Assembly (NCBI GenBank): GCA_963743575.1
Contig: CAVUQC010000007.1
Location: 434,001-498,000, forward strand
Direction: 5' to 3'
Length of the DNA: 64,000 bases
Source of the DNA: DASUPK01 sp963743575
GTDB taxonomy: Bacteria; Actinomycetota; Thermoleophilia; Solirubrobacterales; 70-9
Shown: positions 8,588-17,589 of the stretch, piece by piece
How positions within the stretch are numbered: the first letter of the stretch is position 1
How the letters are laid out: the number at the start of each line of letters is the position of its first letter
Program-made: the position numbers and the translations under genes
Notes under the pieces: generated by a model
Told to the model about the DNA's origin: nothing
What the model saw: the letters and a program-made list of their open reading frames with translations, nothing else
Database searches by the model: none

Positions 8588-10138
8588 TCACGAAGCGGCG
8601 GTTGACGCCGACGCCGCCTGGTCCTCGACGACGAACTCGGCCACTCGCTCGCCGATCAGGACTGACGGGGCGTTCGTGTTGCCCGAGGTGACCACCGGCA
8701 TGATCGAAGCGTCGGCGACGCGCAGGCCGTCGATCCCGCGCAAGCGCAGCCGGGCGTCGACGACGGCCTGATCGTCGACCCCCATCCTGCAGGTGCCGAC
8801 CTGGTGGTGGTAGGTGATCGCGGAGCGGCGGATCCAGTCACGGAGATCCTCCTGGGAGGTGACGCTCGGCCCGGGGTAGAGCTCCCGAGCGCCCCACTCC
8901 CCGAGCGCCGGTGCGGCGCCCATTCGCCGACAGAGGGTGACCGCCGCCTCCATGCTCGCCATGTCCGCGGGGGCGGAGAGGATCTTCGGGTCGATTGCAA
9001 GCTCGTCGTCCAACTCCGGTCCGGTGAGGCGGATCGATCCACGGCTCTCCGGGCGGATCATTCCCGCCATCAGCGAAAAGGCGTTCTCCGGCCCCTCCAT
9101 CCACTCCTCGTAGAGCGGCACCATGAAGTGGAGCGGCTGGAGGTCGGGACCCGGCAGGTCAGGCCGGCTCCGGGCCCAGAGGTGGCTCTGGGCGGCGAAC
9201 AGACCAGGCGTCGGCGGGCCGATCTCGCGCTCGGCGCTGAAGATCACGGGTGAGAGCAGGTGGTCGTGCAGGTTCTGGCCCACGCCGGGGAGATCTACTG
9301 CGACGTCGGTCCCGATCTCGTGCAGGTGCTCGGCCGGACCGATCCCGGATCGCATCAGCAGCGGCGGCGATTCGATCGTGCCGCATGAGACGATCACCTC
9401 GGCGGCTCTGGCGCTCTCGATTGCGCCGTCGTAACGAATCCACTCGACCCCCACACAGCGATCGCCCTCGAGCAGCAGCCGGCGCGCATGCGCTCCGGTG
9501 ACCACCTCGAGGTTCTCGTCGCCCGCGACCGGCTTCAGGTAAGCCGTGGCCGTGCTCTGGCGGATGCCGTCGCTGATCGAGAGCTGTGTGTAGGACACCC
9601 CCTCGATCTCGAGTCCGTTGTGGTCCGAGTTGAACGGAATCTCGATCTCCTGAGCTGCGGCCACGATCGCCTCCTGCACGGGAGCCGGCTCGTAGTCGGA
9701 GATCACGTGGACGGGGCCACCCTCGCCGTGCAGCTCGGAGGCGCCGCGGTCGAAGTCCTCCATCCGGCGGAAGATCGGCAGGACGTCATCCCAGGTCCAG
9801 CCTTCGCAGCCCAGCTGGGCCCAGCCGTCCCAGTCCGCTGGGGTGCCGCGAACCCAGATCATCCCGTTGAGACTGCTCGATCCGCCCAGCACCCTCCCCC
9901 GCGGCCAGTGCAGCTGCCGGTCGTCCGCGTGCTCCTGCGGAACCGTCGTATAGGCCCAGTCCTCATCCGCGAACCAGAGCTCGTGCGCTCGCGTCGGATC
10001 GTGGATCGCCGGATTCGTGTCTCCGCCTCCCGCTTCGAGCAGCAGCACCTTGACGCCCTCGTCCACCAGCCTCCGAGCGGCCGCGGCTCCGGCGGAACCC
10101 CCGCCGACGACGATCACGTCGGGCTGGAGGTCAGGCAT
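8588..10138 (-). CDS. GMC-family FAD-dependent oxidoreductase (choline dehydrogenase-like)
   Basis: A GMC oxidoreductase of about 516 aa: N-terminal ADP-binding motif VVGGGSAGAAAARRL, GMC signature GRVLGGSSSLNGMIWVRG, substrate loop, and C-terminal catalytic pair with His in YHHQVGTCRMG and Asn in GNTNAPS. These enzymes oxidise primary alcohols to aldehydes, including arylalcohols. The ATG at 10138 overlaps the amidase stop by 8 nt; an ATG at 10159 is an alternative and neither has a strong ribosome site. In the operon it could oxidise a benzylic or side-chain alcohol after hydroxylation or dephosphorylation (inference). Confidence 0.9.
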   Translation of the reverse strand: MPDLQPDVIVVGGGSAGAAAARRLVDEGVKVLLLEAGGGDTNPAIHDPTRAHELWFADEDWAYTTVPQEHADDRQLHWPRGRVLGGSSSLNGMIWVRGTPADWDGWAQLGCEGWTWDDVLPIFRRMEDFDRGASELHGEGGPVHVISDYEPAPVQEAIVAAAQEIEIPFNSDHNGLEIEGVSYTQLSISDGIRQSTATAYLKPVAGDENLEVVTGAHARRLLLEGDRCVGVEWIRYDGAIESARAAEVIVSCGTIESPPLLMRSGIGPAEHLHEIGTDVAVDLPGVGQNLHDHLLSPVIFSAEREIGPPTPGLFAAQSHLWARSRPDLPGPDLQPLHFMVPLYEEWMEGPENAFSLMAGMIRPESRGSIRLTGPELDDELAIDPKILSAPADMASMEAAVTLCRRMGAAPALGEWGARELYPGPSVTSQEDLRDWIRRSAITYHHQVGTCRMGVDDQAVVDARLRLRGIDGLRVADASIMPVVTSGNTNAPSVLIGERVAEFVVEDQAASASTAAS

Positions 10139-11543
10139 CCGTCGATCCCGCCCGGGCATGCTCAGGAGCCGGGGAGGGCGGCTCGGGGACCCCGAGCTCG
10201 GCCTGCAGGGCGCCGGCCATTCCCAGGAGCTTCCAGTCGCTCGCCTCGGGACCGATCAGCGAGACGCTGACCGGGAGATCGCTCACCGACCCGACCCCGG
10301 CCGGCAGGGAGGCCGCCGGAAAGCCGGTCCAGTTCCAGTAGCTGGTCAGCGAGATCAGATCGGCGTCTGTGCCCCAGTGGTCGTAACCGTCGCCACGTTC
10401 CCAGGCCACCACCGGGACGGTCGGCTCGACCACAGCGTCGACGCCGTGGTCGGAGAACCAATCGAGCCAGGCGTCGGCGTCCTCCCGGCGCTGGATCTGC
10501 GCCTCCCAGTAGTCGATCGCCGAGGTCTCCTGGCTCTCCCCCACCTCCACCCACTCGCGAAGCGCCGGGCGGTAGAGGTCGCGGCGATCGGCGAGGCGGC
10601 GATGCCATGCCGCCAGCTCGGCGAAGAGGATGCTGAGATAGGGCCCGCCGACGTCGAGCTCCGCCGCCGGCACCGGCACCTCGACCAGCTCGGCCCCGAG
10701 GGAGCGGCAGGCCCCGAGAGCGGAATCGAACCCGGCGGCGACATCGGCGTCCAGATCGACCAGCGGGAGCCGCGGCGACAGCGCCAGCCGCTTGCCGCGG
10801 AGGCCGTCTTCCGATGGCGCCTCTCTGAGCCGGGTGATCGGCGCGAGCACCGCGGCGCACTCGCCGAGCGTCCGCGCCATCGGGCCGGCGTGGTCGAAGC
10901 TCGGCGCCAGAGGGAGCGCTCCCCGGAACGACGTCGTCCCGGAGGTCGGCTTGATCGTCGAGGTCCCGCACATCGCCGAGGGAATGCGAAGCGATCCGGC
11001 TGTGTCCGTCCCGGTCGCCGCGGGCGTCATCCGGGCGGCGAGGGCAGCCGCCGAGCCCCCACTGGACCCACCGGCCGTCCGATCGAGCGCCCACGGATTG
11101 CCGACCTGGTCGGTGGTGCCCCCGACCGTGAACTCGTGGGTGTGGAGATGCCCCAGCAGGATCATCCCCGCCGCCTTCAGGCTCGCCCAGACTTCGCTGT
11201 CCCGCTCGGGGACGTCCTCGAAGGCGCGGCTGGAGGCGGTCAGCGGCTTGCCGGCCACCGCATAGACGTCCTTCAAGCCCACCGGCACCCCGTGCAGCGG
11301 CGGGCGCTCGGCGGCGGGGATCTCATCGGCGCGCTTAGCGGCGGCGATCGCGTCCTCCTCGTAGACCCGGACCCAGGCGTTGATCGAGTCCGGATCGCCC
11401 TCGTGGCTGTGCGTCCCGTCTCGCTCGGCGATCCGGCGCAGGCAGGCCTCCACGAGCTCGAGCGAGGAGAGTGAGCCCGCGTCGAGCATCGAGACGGCCT
11501 CGGTGACGCCGAGGTCGGCGGGGTCGGTCGCCCTCACAGCCAC
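10131..11543 (-). CDS. amidase-signature family hydrolase
   Basis: A 470-aa amidase-signature enzyme with the Ser-cisSer-Lys triad visible: Lys91 in VGLKD, the GGSSGGS loop near Ser160-161, and the nucleophile Ser184 in GTDTAGS. Members hydrolyse amides or act as GatA-like amidotransferases; without GatB/C neighbours a catabolic amidase is more likely. GTG at 11543 has GAGGAG eight bases upstream; a second GTG at 11537 forms a GTGA overlap with the HAD stop. It lies between the phosphatase and the alcohol oxidase, suggesting an amide bond in the substrate or a side product, but this is not proven. Confidence 0.88.
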   Translation of the reverse strand: MAVRATDPADLGVTEAVSMLDAGSLSSLELVEACLRRIAERDGTHSHEGDPDSINAWVRVYEEDAIAAAKRADEIPAAERPPLHGVPVGLKDVYAVAGKPLTASSRAFEDVPERDSEVWASLKAAGMILLGHLHTHEFTVGGTTDQVGNPWALDRTAGGSSGGSAAALAARMTPAATGTDTAGSLRIPSAMCGTSTIKPTSGTTSFRGALPLAPSFDHAGPMARTLGECAAVLAPITRLREAPSEDGLRGKRLALSPRLPLVDLDADVAAGFDSALGACRSLGAELVEVPVPAAELDVGGPYLSILFAELAAWHRRLADRRDLYRPALREWVEVGESQETSAIDYWEAQIQRREDADAWLDWFSDHGVDAVVEPTVPVVAWERGDGYDHWGTDADLISLTSYWNWTGFPAASLPAGVGSVSDLPVSVSLIGPEASDWKLLGMAGALQAELGVPEPPSPAPEHARAGSTDA

Positions 11544-12337
11544 GGCAGCATCTCCTCGACGCCGTCGATCACCGCATCGGGGCGCTTCCCCTCCGGCACT
11601 CCGTTCAGGTCCAGCGAGCCGCTCATCCCGCTGCGAACGAGGATCGTGCGCGAACCGCCCAGGTGCCCAAGCGCGATGTCCATGTCGAGGTCGTCGCCGA
11701 CCACCGCGTGCTGCTCCGAAGGAACGCCGAGGCGCTCCATGGTCGCCTCGACGGCGACCTCCGAGGGCTTGCCGACCACGATCGGCTCGACCTCGGTCAC
11801 CTTGGCGATCGCCGCGGCGGTCATCGCCCCGCGGCTGAAGATCAGGCCCTTCGATCCCCAGTAGCCCGGGCCATAATTGGCGGTGAGCAGGGGCGCACCG
11901 TTGATCACGGCCCGGGCCGCGGTCTCGAGCTCGTCCATGTCGACCTGGGGCACATGGGCCACGAACACGGCCTCCGCCCCGTCGGTGTCGATCAGCGGAA
12001 TGCCCTCCCGCTCCATCCGCCGCTTGATCTCGTCTGAGCCGAAGACCATCACCGGCCGCTCCGGCAGGTGGTTACGCAGATAGGAGATGGTGCTGACGAC
12101 CGGGGTGAGCACTTCGTCATCCCGCACCGGCAATCCATCGTCGCGCAGTCCCGCCGCAAAGGTCTCAGGGTCGAGGTGGCTGCCGTTCGTGAACAGGACC
12201 AGCGGCCGGCCCGAGGCCCGGATCGCCTCGATCACCTCGACGGCTCCGGGCAGGGGCTCGGATCGAAAGTCGGCTCCGCGATGGACGAGGGACCCGTCGA
12301 CGTCGAAGACGAAGCCCTTGACGTCGTCGAGCTGCAT
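11534..12337 (-). CDS. HAD-IIA (NagD/PGP-like) phosphatase
   Basis: A 267-aa HAD hydrolase with all four motifs: FDVDGS (Asp12 nucleophile, Asp14 acid/base), TNGS, the lysine of GKPS and GDDLDMD. The large C2 cap marks subfamily IIA, which includes p-nitrophenyl phosphatases and phosphoglycolate phosphatases. As I recall, CreD, the phosphohydrolase acting late in p-cresol catabolism, is also a HAD enzyme. Its position in the operon of the kinase-like subunits makes removal of an aryl phosphate its most plausible job. Start and preceding stop share TGATG. Confidence 0.9.
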   Translation of the reverse strand: MQLDDVKGFVFDVDGSLVHRGADFRSEPLPGAVEVIEAIRASGRPLVLFTNGSHLDPETFAAGLRDDGLPVRDDEVLTPVVSTISYLRNHLPERPVMVFGSDEIKRRMEREGIPLIDTDGAEAVFVAHVPQVDMDELETAARAVINGAPLLTANYGPGYWGSKGLIFSRGAMTAAAIAKVTEVEPIVVGKPSEVAVEATMERLGVPSEQHAVVGDDLDMDIALGHLGGSRTILVRSGMSGSLDLNGVPEGKRPDAVIDGVEEMLPWL

Positions 12338-13680
12338 CAGTGGGCGGCGCCCTCGGTGACGATCGCATCGACCTGATCGGCGGGCATCGTCAGGCGAAGG
12401 AGGAGCTCCTCCTCCGAGATCGCCTCGCCGAAGCGCTCGCGGGCGCCCTCCAGGCTGAGCGGCTCGACGTCCTTGAGCTTCGCTGCGCGCGGCATCGACA
12501 GCACCTTGTCGGCGACCTCCGGATCGACCGGGGCCGCGGGCTCGAAGAAGTGCCCGTGGAAGTAGCGGATCATCTCGTTGGAGACCTTGCTCCAGCGCTC
12601 GTCGTAGATCACGTTCATCACCGCCTGGGTTGCGACGAACTGGGAGACCGGCGTGACCATGATCGGGTAGCCCATCTCCGCACGGACGCGGGTCACTTCC
12701 TCGAGGGTGGCGTCGAACAGCTCAGGCTTGCCGATCTCCCGCAGCTGGCGCTTGGTAGTGGTCACCATGCCGCCGGGCATCTGGTGGCGGTAGTAGGCGG
12801 CGTCGTACTCGACCGGCCTGCCGAGCGGCAGGTCCTTCCGCCGGGCGAGCGCCCGGAAATGCTCGGAGACCTCGGCGAGCGCCTCCGTGTCGAGGTCATG
12901 CGAATAGCCCTCCGCCTCCAGATTGTGGAGAGTGTTCTCGCAGGACGGGTTCGAGGTCCCGTTCCCCACCGGAGCCACCGCCGTGTGCAGGGTGCGCGTT
13001 CCTGCCTTCAGGCCCTCGACGTAGGCCAAGGGGCCGAGGCTGATGGTGCAGTGGCTGTGCAGCTCAACCGGCCGCGGAGAGGCCTCCATGAATCCGGGGA
13101 TCAGCTCGTGGACCGCGTCGGTCGTGAGCAGGCCCCCCGGATCCTTGAGATAGAGGCGGTCGATGTCCTCGGAGCCGGACACCGCCCGGGCGCGCTCGAG
13201 GTAGTAGGCATGGGTGTGGACTGGGCTGATCGAGTAGGTCAGGCCGACCACGACTTCCTCAATCCCCTCCTCCCTCGCCATTCGCGCGAGCCTCATCAGC
13301 GCCTCCGGATCGTTCGACGGCTCCGCGATCTGGAATCGCCTGATCCCGTTGCGGGCGACGCACCGGAAGACGAGCCGGATGACGTCCTCTCCGGCAGGTG
13401 TCCACGAGATGAAACGCATCCCGGTGGTGATGAAGTTGAGGGGCGTCTCGGGCATCGCCTCGCTGACCAGGCGAATCCGCTCCCAGGGATCCTCGTGGTG
13501 GAAGCGGACCGAGACCGCCATGTGGGTGCTGGAGGTGAAGTCGAGAGCCCGGAATCCGACGCGGTCCATCGTCGGGGCGATGTCGAGCACGTCCGGGGTG
13601 GTCAGCCCGGTCGCGCTCCAGAGGCTCTGGTTGCCGTCACGCGTCGTCGTGTCGACGATCTCGACGCGTTCTCCGCTCAT
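12337..13680 (-). CDS. carboxyltransferase-domain protein (pyruvate carboxylase / oxaloacetate decarboxylase alpha type)
   Basis: A 447-aa protein of the HMG-CoA-lyase-like TIM-barrel family. It matches the carboxyltransferase domain of pyruvate carboxylase, transcarboxylase 5S and OadA: TTTRDGNQS (metal Asp), EDPWER, the lysine in LYLKDPGGLL (the carbamylated lysine position), LHSH (metal histidines) and QMPGGMVTTTKRQL. It has no biotinyl domain and no carrier or biotin carboxylase is present in the window. Either it works with a carrier encoded elsewhere, or it is a biotin-independent decarboxylase or retro-aldolase in this pathway. The ATG overlaps the ATP-grasp stop in an ATGA. Confidence 0.82.
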   Translation of the reverse strand: MSGERVEIVDTTTRDGNQSLWSATGLTTPDVLDIAPTMDRVGFRALDFTSSTHMAVSVRFHHEDPWERIRLVSEAMPETPLNFITTGMRFISWTPAGEDVIRLVFRCVARNGIRRFQIAEPSNDPEALMRLARMAREEGIEEVVVGLTYSISPVHTHAYYLERARAVSGSEDIDRLYLKDPGGLLTTDAVHELIPGFMEASPRPVELHSHCTISLGPLAYVEGLKAGTRTLHTAVAPVGNGTSNPSCENTLHNLEAEGYSHDLDTEALAEVSEHFRALARRKDLPLGRPVEYDAAYYRHQMPGGMVTTTKRQLREIGKPELFDATLEEVTRVRAEMGYPIMVTPVSQFVATQAVMNVIYDERWSKVSNEMIRYFHGHFFEPAAPVDPEVADKVLSMPRAAKLKDVEPLSLEGARERFGEAISEEELLLRLTMPADQVDAIVTEGAAH

Positions 13681-14678
13681 CGGCTCTTGCCTGCGCCGAA
13701 CGTGCCCATCACGAGGTCCATCGCCGAGCGCGGGGGCTGCGCCTGATCGGATTTGGCGGGCTTCACAGTCACCGGCCGCGCCTGGAGCATGTAGAGCTCG
13801 CCGCCGCCCCGCGCGATCGCCCACTCGATGTCCTGGTGGCCCCCGAAGTGACTCTCGATCTTCCGGGCGACGTCCGCCAGCAGCCCGAGCTGCTCCTCGT
13901 CCAGGCAGGCCTCGGCCTGGCGCTCAGCGGAAACCTCGGCCCGGATGGCACCGCTGCCCGATGGGTCCGGCAGATACTCGACCTCTTTCGGCCCGACGGA
14001 CTTGGAGAGAACCTCGCGCGTCACCTTGCTGACCCGATACTCGTCCGGGGTCACCTCCCCGCCGACCACGGCGAGTCCCAGGCCCCAGCTCGCGTTGACG
14101 GCCACCGTGCTCGGGTCGCCGTTCAGCGGGTTGCAGGTGAACATCACGCCAGAGACCCCGGCGTCAACCATGAGCTGGACGGTCACCCCCATCGCCGGCA
14201 GCGCGTGCTCCGCGACCATCTCGGCGCGGTAGCTGACGGCCTCCGGGCTGTACAGGCTCGCCCAGCAGTCGCGCACCGCCTCGTAGAGCTGATCGATCCC
14301 TCGCACCCACAGATAGGTCTCCTGCTGCCCGGCGAAGGTCGCCTCCTCCGAGTCCTCGCCGATCGCGCTCGAGCGGACCGCTACGGGCGGGCTCGGATCG
14401 CCGGCCTCGGAGGCGAGCTGCTCGTAGCGGGCGGCGAGGTTCTCGCGCAGCTCATCCGGCAGCGGCACCGCGCGGATCGCGGCGGCGCATTCCTCCGCGT
14501 CACCACTGAGCTCGACATCCTCGACCGCGGCCAGGTAGGTCTCCGCAGCCAGGGCGAACCCGGGCGGCACCGGGACACCCGCACCGATCAGCTCCCCGAG
14601 GCTTGTGCTCTTCGCGCCGAAGCGCTGCTCGTCGGAGCGGCGCAGCTCGGCGAGCGCGCGAATCCGCTCAGCCGCCAT
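13677..14678 (-). CDS. stand-alone PEP-synthase-type ATP-grasp subunit (PpsA2/CreH-like)
   Basis: A 333-aa protein equal to the N-terminal nucleotide-binding domain of PEP synthase and pyruvate phosphate dikinase. Visible motifs are GAKSTSLGELIGAGVPVPPGF, AVRSSAIGEDSEEATFAGQ (ATP-binding arginine and acidic residues), MFTCNPLNGDPS and the terminal QDIEWA...YMLQARPVT. It has neither the swivel histidine nor the PEP/pyruvate barrel, so it should phosphorylate a histidine in trans, most likely in the swivel protein it overlaps by 11 nt. Size fits the ~40-kDa subunit of phenylphosphate synthase or CreH. The sole ATP-grasp partner in the window for two swivel proteins. Confidence 0.84.
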   Translation of the reverse strand: MAAERIRALAELRRSDEQRFGAKSTSLGELIGAGVPVPPGFALAAETYLAAVEDVELSGDAEECAAAIRAVPLPDELRENLAARYEQLASEAGDPSPPVAVRSSAIGEDSEEATFAGQQETYLWVRGIDQLYEAVRDCWASLYSPEAVSYRAEMVAEHALPAMGVTVQLMVDAGVSGVMFTCNPLNGDPSTVAVNASWGLGLAVVGGEVTPDEYRVSKVTREVLSKSVGPKEVEYLPDPSGSGAIRAEVSAERQAEACLDEEQLGLLADVARKIESHFGGHQDIEWAIARGGGELYMLQARPVTVKPAKSDQAQPPRSAMDLVMGTFGAGKSR

Positions 14679-16512
14679 CGCCGTTGCCGTCGATGATCCG
14701 CACGACGCCGGTCGAGCCGTCGACCCTGAGCATCTGGCCCGTCTTGATCCGCGAGGTCGCGGTCCCGGTCCCGACCACAGCGGGGAGTCCGTACTCGCGC
14801 GAGACGATCGCCGCGTGGGACATGATCCCGCCGATGTCGGTGACGGTCCCCTTGATCTTGCTGAAGATCGGCGCCCAGGATGGCGAAGTGATCGTGCACA
14901 CCAGGATCTCGCCCGCGCGGACGTCGGCGATGCCCTCCAGGTCCTTGACCACACGGGCCGGTCCCTCGATCTCGCCCGGGGAGGCCGCGTAGCCGGAGAG
15001 CTCCGCGCCATCACCGTCCTGGGCGCGGGCCCACGCCTCGAGGCGCTCCTTGGTGATGCCCCAGAGCATCACGATCATCGGGTCGTTGACGGCCTCCGGC
15101 ATCGTCCCGAGCGCGGGCGGCGGCGTCCATTCGCCGAGCTTCTCCAGGAGCTTCTTGCGGCGCTCCGCGATCGGGGGCCAGCGATGCGGACCGAGGGCAT
15201 CCCCGCCGGTCGCCCAGGTGAGAGCCAGCTCCTCCAGAGCCTCCATCGCCTCATGGCGGGAGAGCTGGAAGATGTCCTCACCGTCCGCGAGGAAGTCGTG
15301 CTCGGCGAGCAGCGCGCCGAACTCGCGGATCTTGTTGAAGAAGCGCGACTGGAACCAGTAGTCGCAGTAGAACTTGTGCTCCTCGACGTAGGGGAAGACC
15401 TTGCGCGAGAGGCCGATCAGCTCATCGAAGGTCGGCTGCGCCTCCTCGTTGATCAACGCCCGGTACTCGGAGGCGATCCGGTCGCGCTCCTTCACGATCT
15501 CCTCTGTGGGCCGGTCGATCTCCTCGCCCGCCTGGAGCGCGGCGATGTGCCCGATCAGGGAGGCGTACGGGATGCTCGGGTCGTCGTTCCAGCTGCCGAA
15601 GTAGTGGTAGAGCCCGTCGCCGGTGCCCATGTTGAACCAGGGGTCCTTGATCTTCTCGAGCTCCTCGAGCCACGATTTGCCGGCATCGGTCTTGCCCAGC
15701 TCGGCGTCGATCTCGTTGGGCGTCCGTCCCTCCTGGAACGCGCCGGCGACCTCGGTCTCGATCGCCAGACGCGCCAGCCGCCGCAGCTCCTCGTCGGGCT
15801 TGAACAGGTCCACGTCCACTCCGGCGACCATCTGCGAAATGTGCTGGTCGGGGATGTCCGGAAGCTGCTCGCGGCAGAACTCGGCGAAGGTCAGATACGC
15901 GCCGTAGCCGAGCAGGAGGAACTCAAAATGGTGCTGCCACATCAGCTCAGCGCAGTGGAGCGCGTGACGGTAGGCGTCCAGCAGCTCGATGTTCGAGAGC
16001 TTGCGGTCCGTGTGGAGGACCTCCTCGTCCTCGTACTGGTCGAGGCTCGGCACCTCGATCGCCTCCACCTCGCGGTTGAGCGCCTCCATCTTCTCGCGCC
16101 ACCCCACGTAGAGCTCGTCCCAGTTGGAGAAGTAGTAGCCCGCCCGCTCCTGGAAGATCTCCGCCCGCCGGCCGATCTCCTCCGGGTCGGTGACGGGATT
16201 CGGTGAGATGTAGACGTATCCGTTGACGATTCGGTAGTCGACGCCCATCACCGGCGGGACAGCGAAGGCGCGGTTCTGCCAGCCCGCGAACGCCGCGTAG
16301 GGATGATCGGTCTCGACGATGTCGAAGGCCGGCATCGGCAGGGGGAAGTGCATCGAGTTCCAGAACCAGAGGCGGTTCTCGTCGGCCTCCTTGCGGTGCT
16401 CGTCGAAGAGCGACCAGTACGGGTACATCTCCTCCCAGCCCTCGCATCCCTGCGGGGTATCGATCGAGAACGGGCTCGGGAACGCGCCCACCTCGGACGT
16501 CGCACTTGCCAT
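14668..16512 (-). CDS. PEP-synthase-type phosphohistidine swivel protein, copy B (PpsA1/CreI-like)
   Basis: A 614-aa paralogue of the swivel protein on the + strand, sharing blocks such as GCEGWE-M-PY, NPVTD, NWDELY, LWGIT-ER and GGIMSHAAIV-REYG-PAVVGTG. The phosphohistidine is His566 in the C-terminal mobile domain; the first ~500 residues are an uncharacterised, probably substrate-binding region. GGAGGAG lies eight bases before the ATG. The ATP-grasp gene overlaps its 3' end, so the two form a split dikinase: ATP to His to acceptor. The acceptor is probably a phenolic hydroxyl by analogy with phenylphosphate synthase and CreHI; rifampin phosphotransferase is a single-chain relative with the same logic. 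Confidence 0.84.
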   Translation of the reverse strand: MASATSEVGAFPSPFSIDTPQGCEGWEEMYPYWSLFDEHRKEADENRLWFWNSMHFPLPMPAFDIVETDHPYAAFAGWQNRAFAVPPVMGVDYRIVNGYVYISPNPVTDPEEIGRRAEIFQERAGYYFSNWDELYVGWREKMEALNREVEAIEVPSLDQYEDEEVLHTDRKLSNIELLDAYRHALHCAELMWQHHFEFLLLGYGAYLTFAEFCREQLPDIPDQHISQMVAGVDVDLFKPDEELRRLARLAIETEVAGAFQEGRTPNEIDAELGKTDAGKSWLEELEKIKDPWFNMGTGDGLYHYFGSWNDDPSIPYASLIGHIAALQAGEEIDRPTEEIVKERDRIASEYRALINEEAQPTFDELIGLSRKVFPYVEEHKFYCDYWFQSRFFNKIREFGALLAEHDFLADGEDIFQLSRHEAMEALEELALTWATGGDALGPHRWPPIAERRKKLLEKLGEWTPPPALGTMPEAVNDPMIVMLWGITKERLEAWARAQDGDGAELSGYAASPGEIEGPARVVKDLEGIADVRAGEILVCTITSPSWAPIFSKIKGTVTDIGGIMSHAAIVSREYGLPAVVGTGTATSRIKTGQMLRVDGSTGVVRIIDGNGDGG

Positions 16513-16555
16513 CTTTTCTTCTCCTCCGTCGCCTAGTTCCGCGAGAAAGTCAAGT

Positions 16556-17569
16556 CTATTGGTTTGTTTCGTCCGGCCGGAATCCGGTGTCGATCGTGAT
16601 CGCGCCGCCAACGGCGCGCGAGACGCAGGTGATGATTGCCCCGCGCTCATCCTTCTCCTCGTCGCTCAGGAAGACGTCCCGATGGTCGAGCTCACCCTCG
16701 CAGTCGATCACCGTGGCGGCGCACAGACCGCACTCACCCCGCAGGCAGTCCCACATCATGTCCACGCCCTCGTCCCGCAGCGCGTCGAGCAGCGTGCGGT
16801 TGGGGCGCACCGTCAGCTCGCAGCCCGCGTCGCGCACGCGCACCCGGAACTCCTCGGGCGCGAAGGCACCACCCGAGGCGAAGGTCTCGAACTGGAGGCG
16901 ATCCGGCCTTCGCTCTCGCCGGATCCACTCGTGCCGGGCGTTGTCTCGCAGGCGCAGCGGCCCGCAGAGATAGAGCTCTCCGTCAGCATGGAGACGCTCG
17001 ATCTCGGCGCCGATGTCGAGGCGATTCCCATCCACCGAGACGAACAGCTCCAGCCGGTCTCCCAGCAGGTCGGAGAGCTCGTCGACGAACGGCATCTGCT
17101 CGCGCGTATGCGCTGCGTAGAGCAGCCGGAACGGCCTGCCGTGGCGCTCGAGCGCATGGGCCATGCCGAGGATCGGTGTGATCCCGATGCCGCCCGCCAC
17201 CAGCAGGTACTCCGAGCGGCCGTACTGCAGCTCGAAGTGGCTCTGCGGCTCCGAGACCGCGACGGCCGCACCCGCCTCCAGCGCGCGAACCCAGACCGAC
17301 CCGCCGCGGCTGTCGTGGATCTCTTTGACGGCGATTCGATAGAAGCCGCCGACCGGGCCCTCCCCGACCAGCGAGTAGGAGCGGACGTCCGGCAGGCCGT
17401 CGATGTCGACGGCGAGGTCGAGGTGGCTGCCGGTCTCATACGACCGCACCCCGGCGGATGGCTCGATCTCGATCATCCGGACGTCGCTGGCGACGTCCCT
17501 GACCGCGCGTACCCGCGCCTCGCCGAAGTGCCTCCCGGGCGCGGCGGCGAGCTCGCGTGTCGCGACCAT
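16556..17569 (-). CDS. vanB: VanB-like Rieske oxygenase reductase
   Basis: A phthalate-dioxygenase-reductase-type protein of about 337 aa: flavin domain with RSYSLVGE, NAD-binding domain with LLVAGGIGITPILGM, and a C-terminal plant-type [2Fe-2S] domain with Cys-x4-Cys-x2-Cys (DCLRGECGLC) plus a distal cysteine in ITCVSR. It passes electrons from NAD(P)H to the Rieske oxygenase encoded immediately upstream. ATG at 17569 is chosen; a GTG two codons earlier is possible and neither has a clear ribosome site. The symbol reflects family resemblance, not a proven vanillate substrate. Confidence 0.87.
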   Translation of the reverse strand: MVATRELAAAPGRHFGEARVRAVRDVASDVRMIEIEPSAGVRSYETGSHLDLAVDIDGLPDVRSYSLVGEGPVGGFYRIAVKEIHDSRGGSVWVRALEAGAAVAVSEPQSHFELQYGRSEYLLVAGGIGITPILGMAHALERHGRPFRLLYAAHTREQMPFVDELSDLLGDRLELFVSVDGNRLDIGAEIERLHADGELYLCGPLRLRDNARHEWIRRERRPDRLQFETFASGGAFAPEEFRVRVRDAGCELTVRPNRTLLDALRDEGVDMMWDCLRGECGLCAATVIDCEGELDHRDVFLSDEEKDERGAIITCVSRAVGGAITIDTGFRPDETNQ

Positions 17570-17589
17570 GGCCACCCGAGCGTCCGCGC

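Noticed and set aside
14605..16206. 533-codon plus-strand frame opposite swivel protein B
   Set aside because: It is antisense to a gene with a strong ribosome site and paralogue; no homology pattern is visible.
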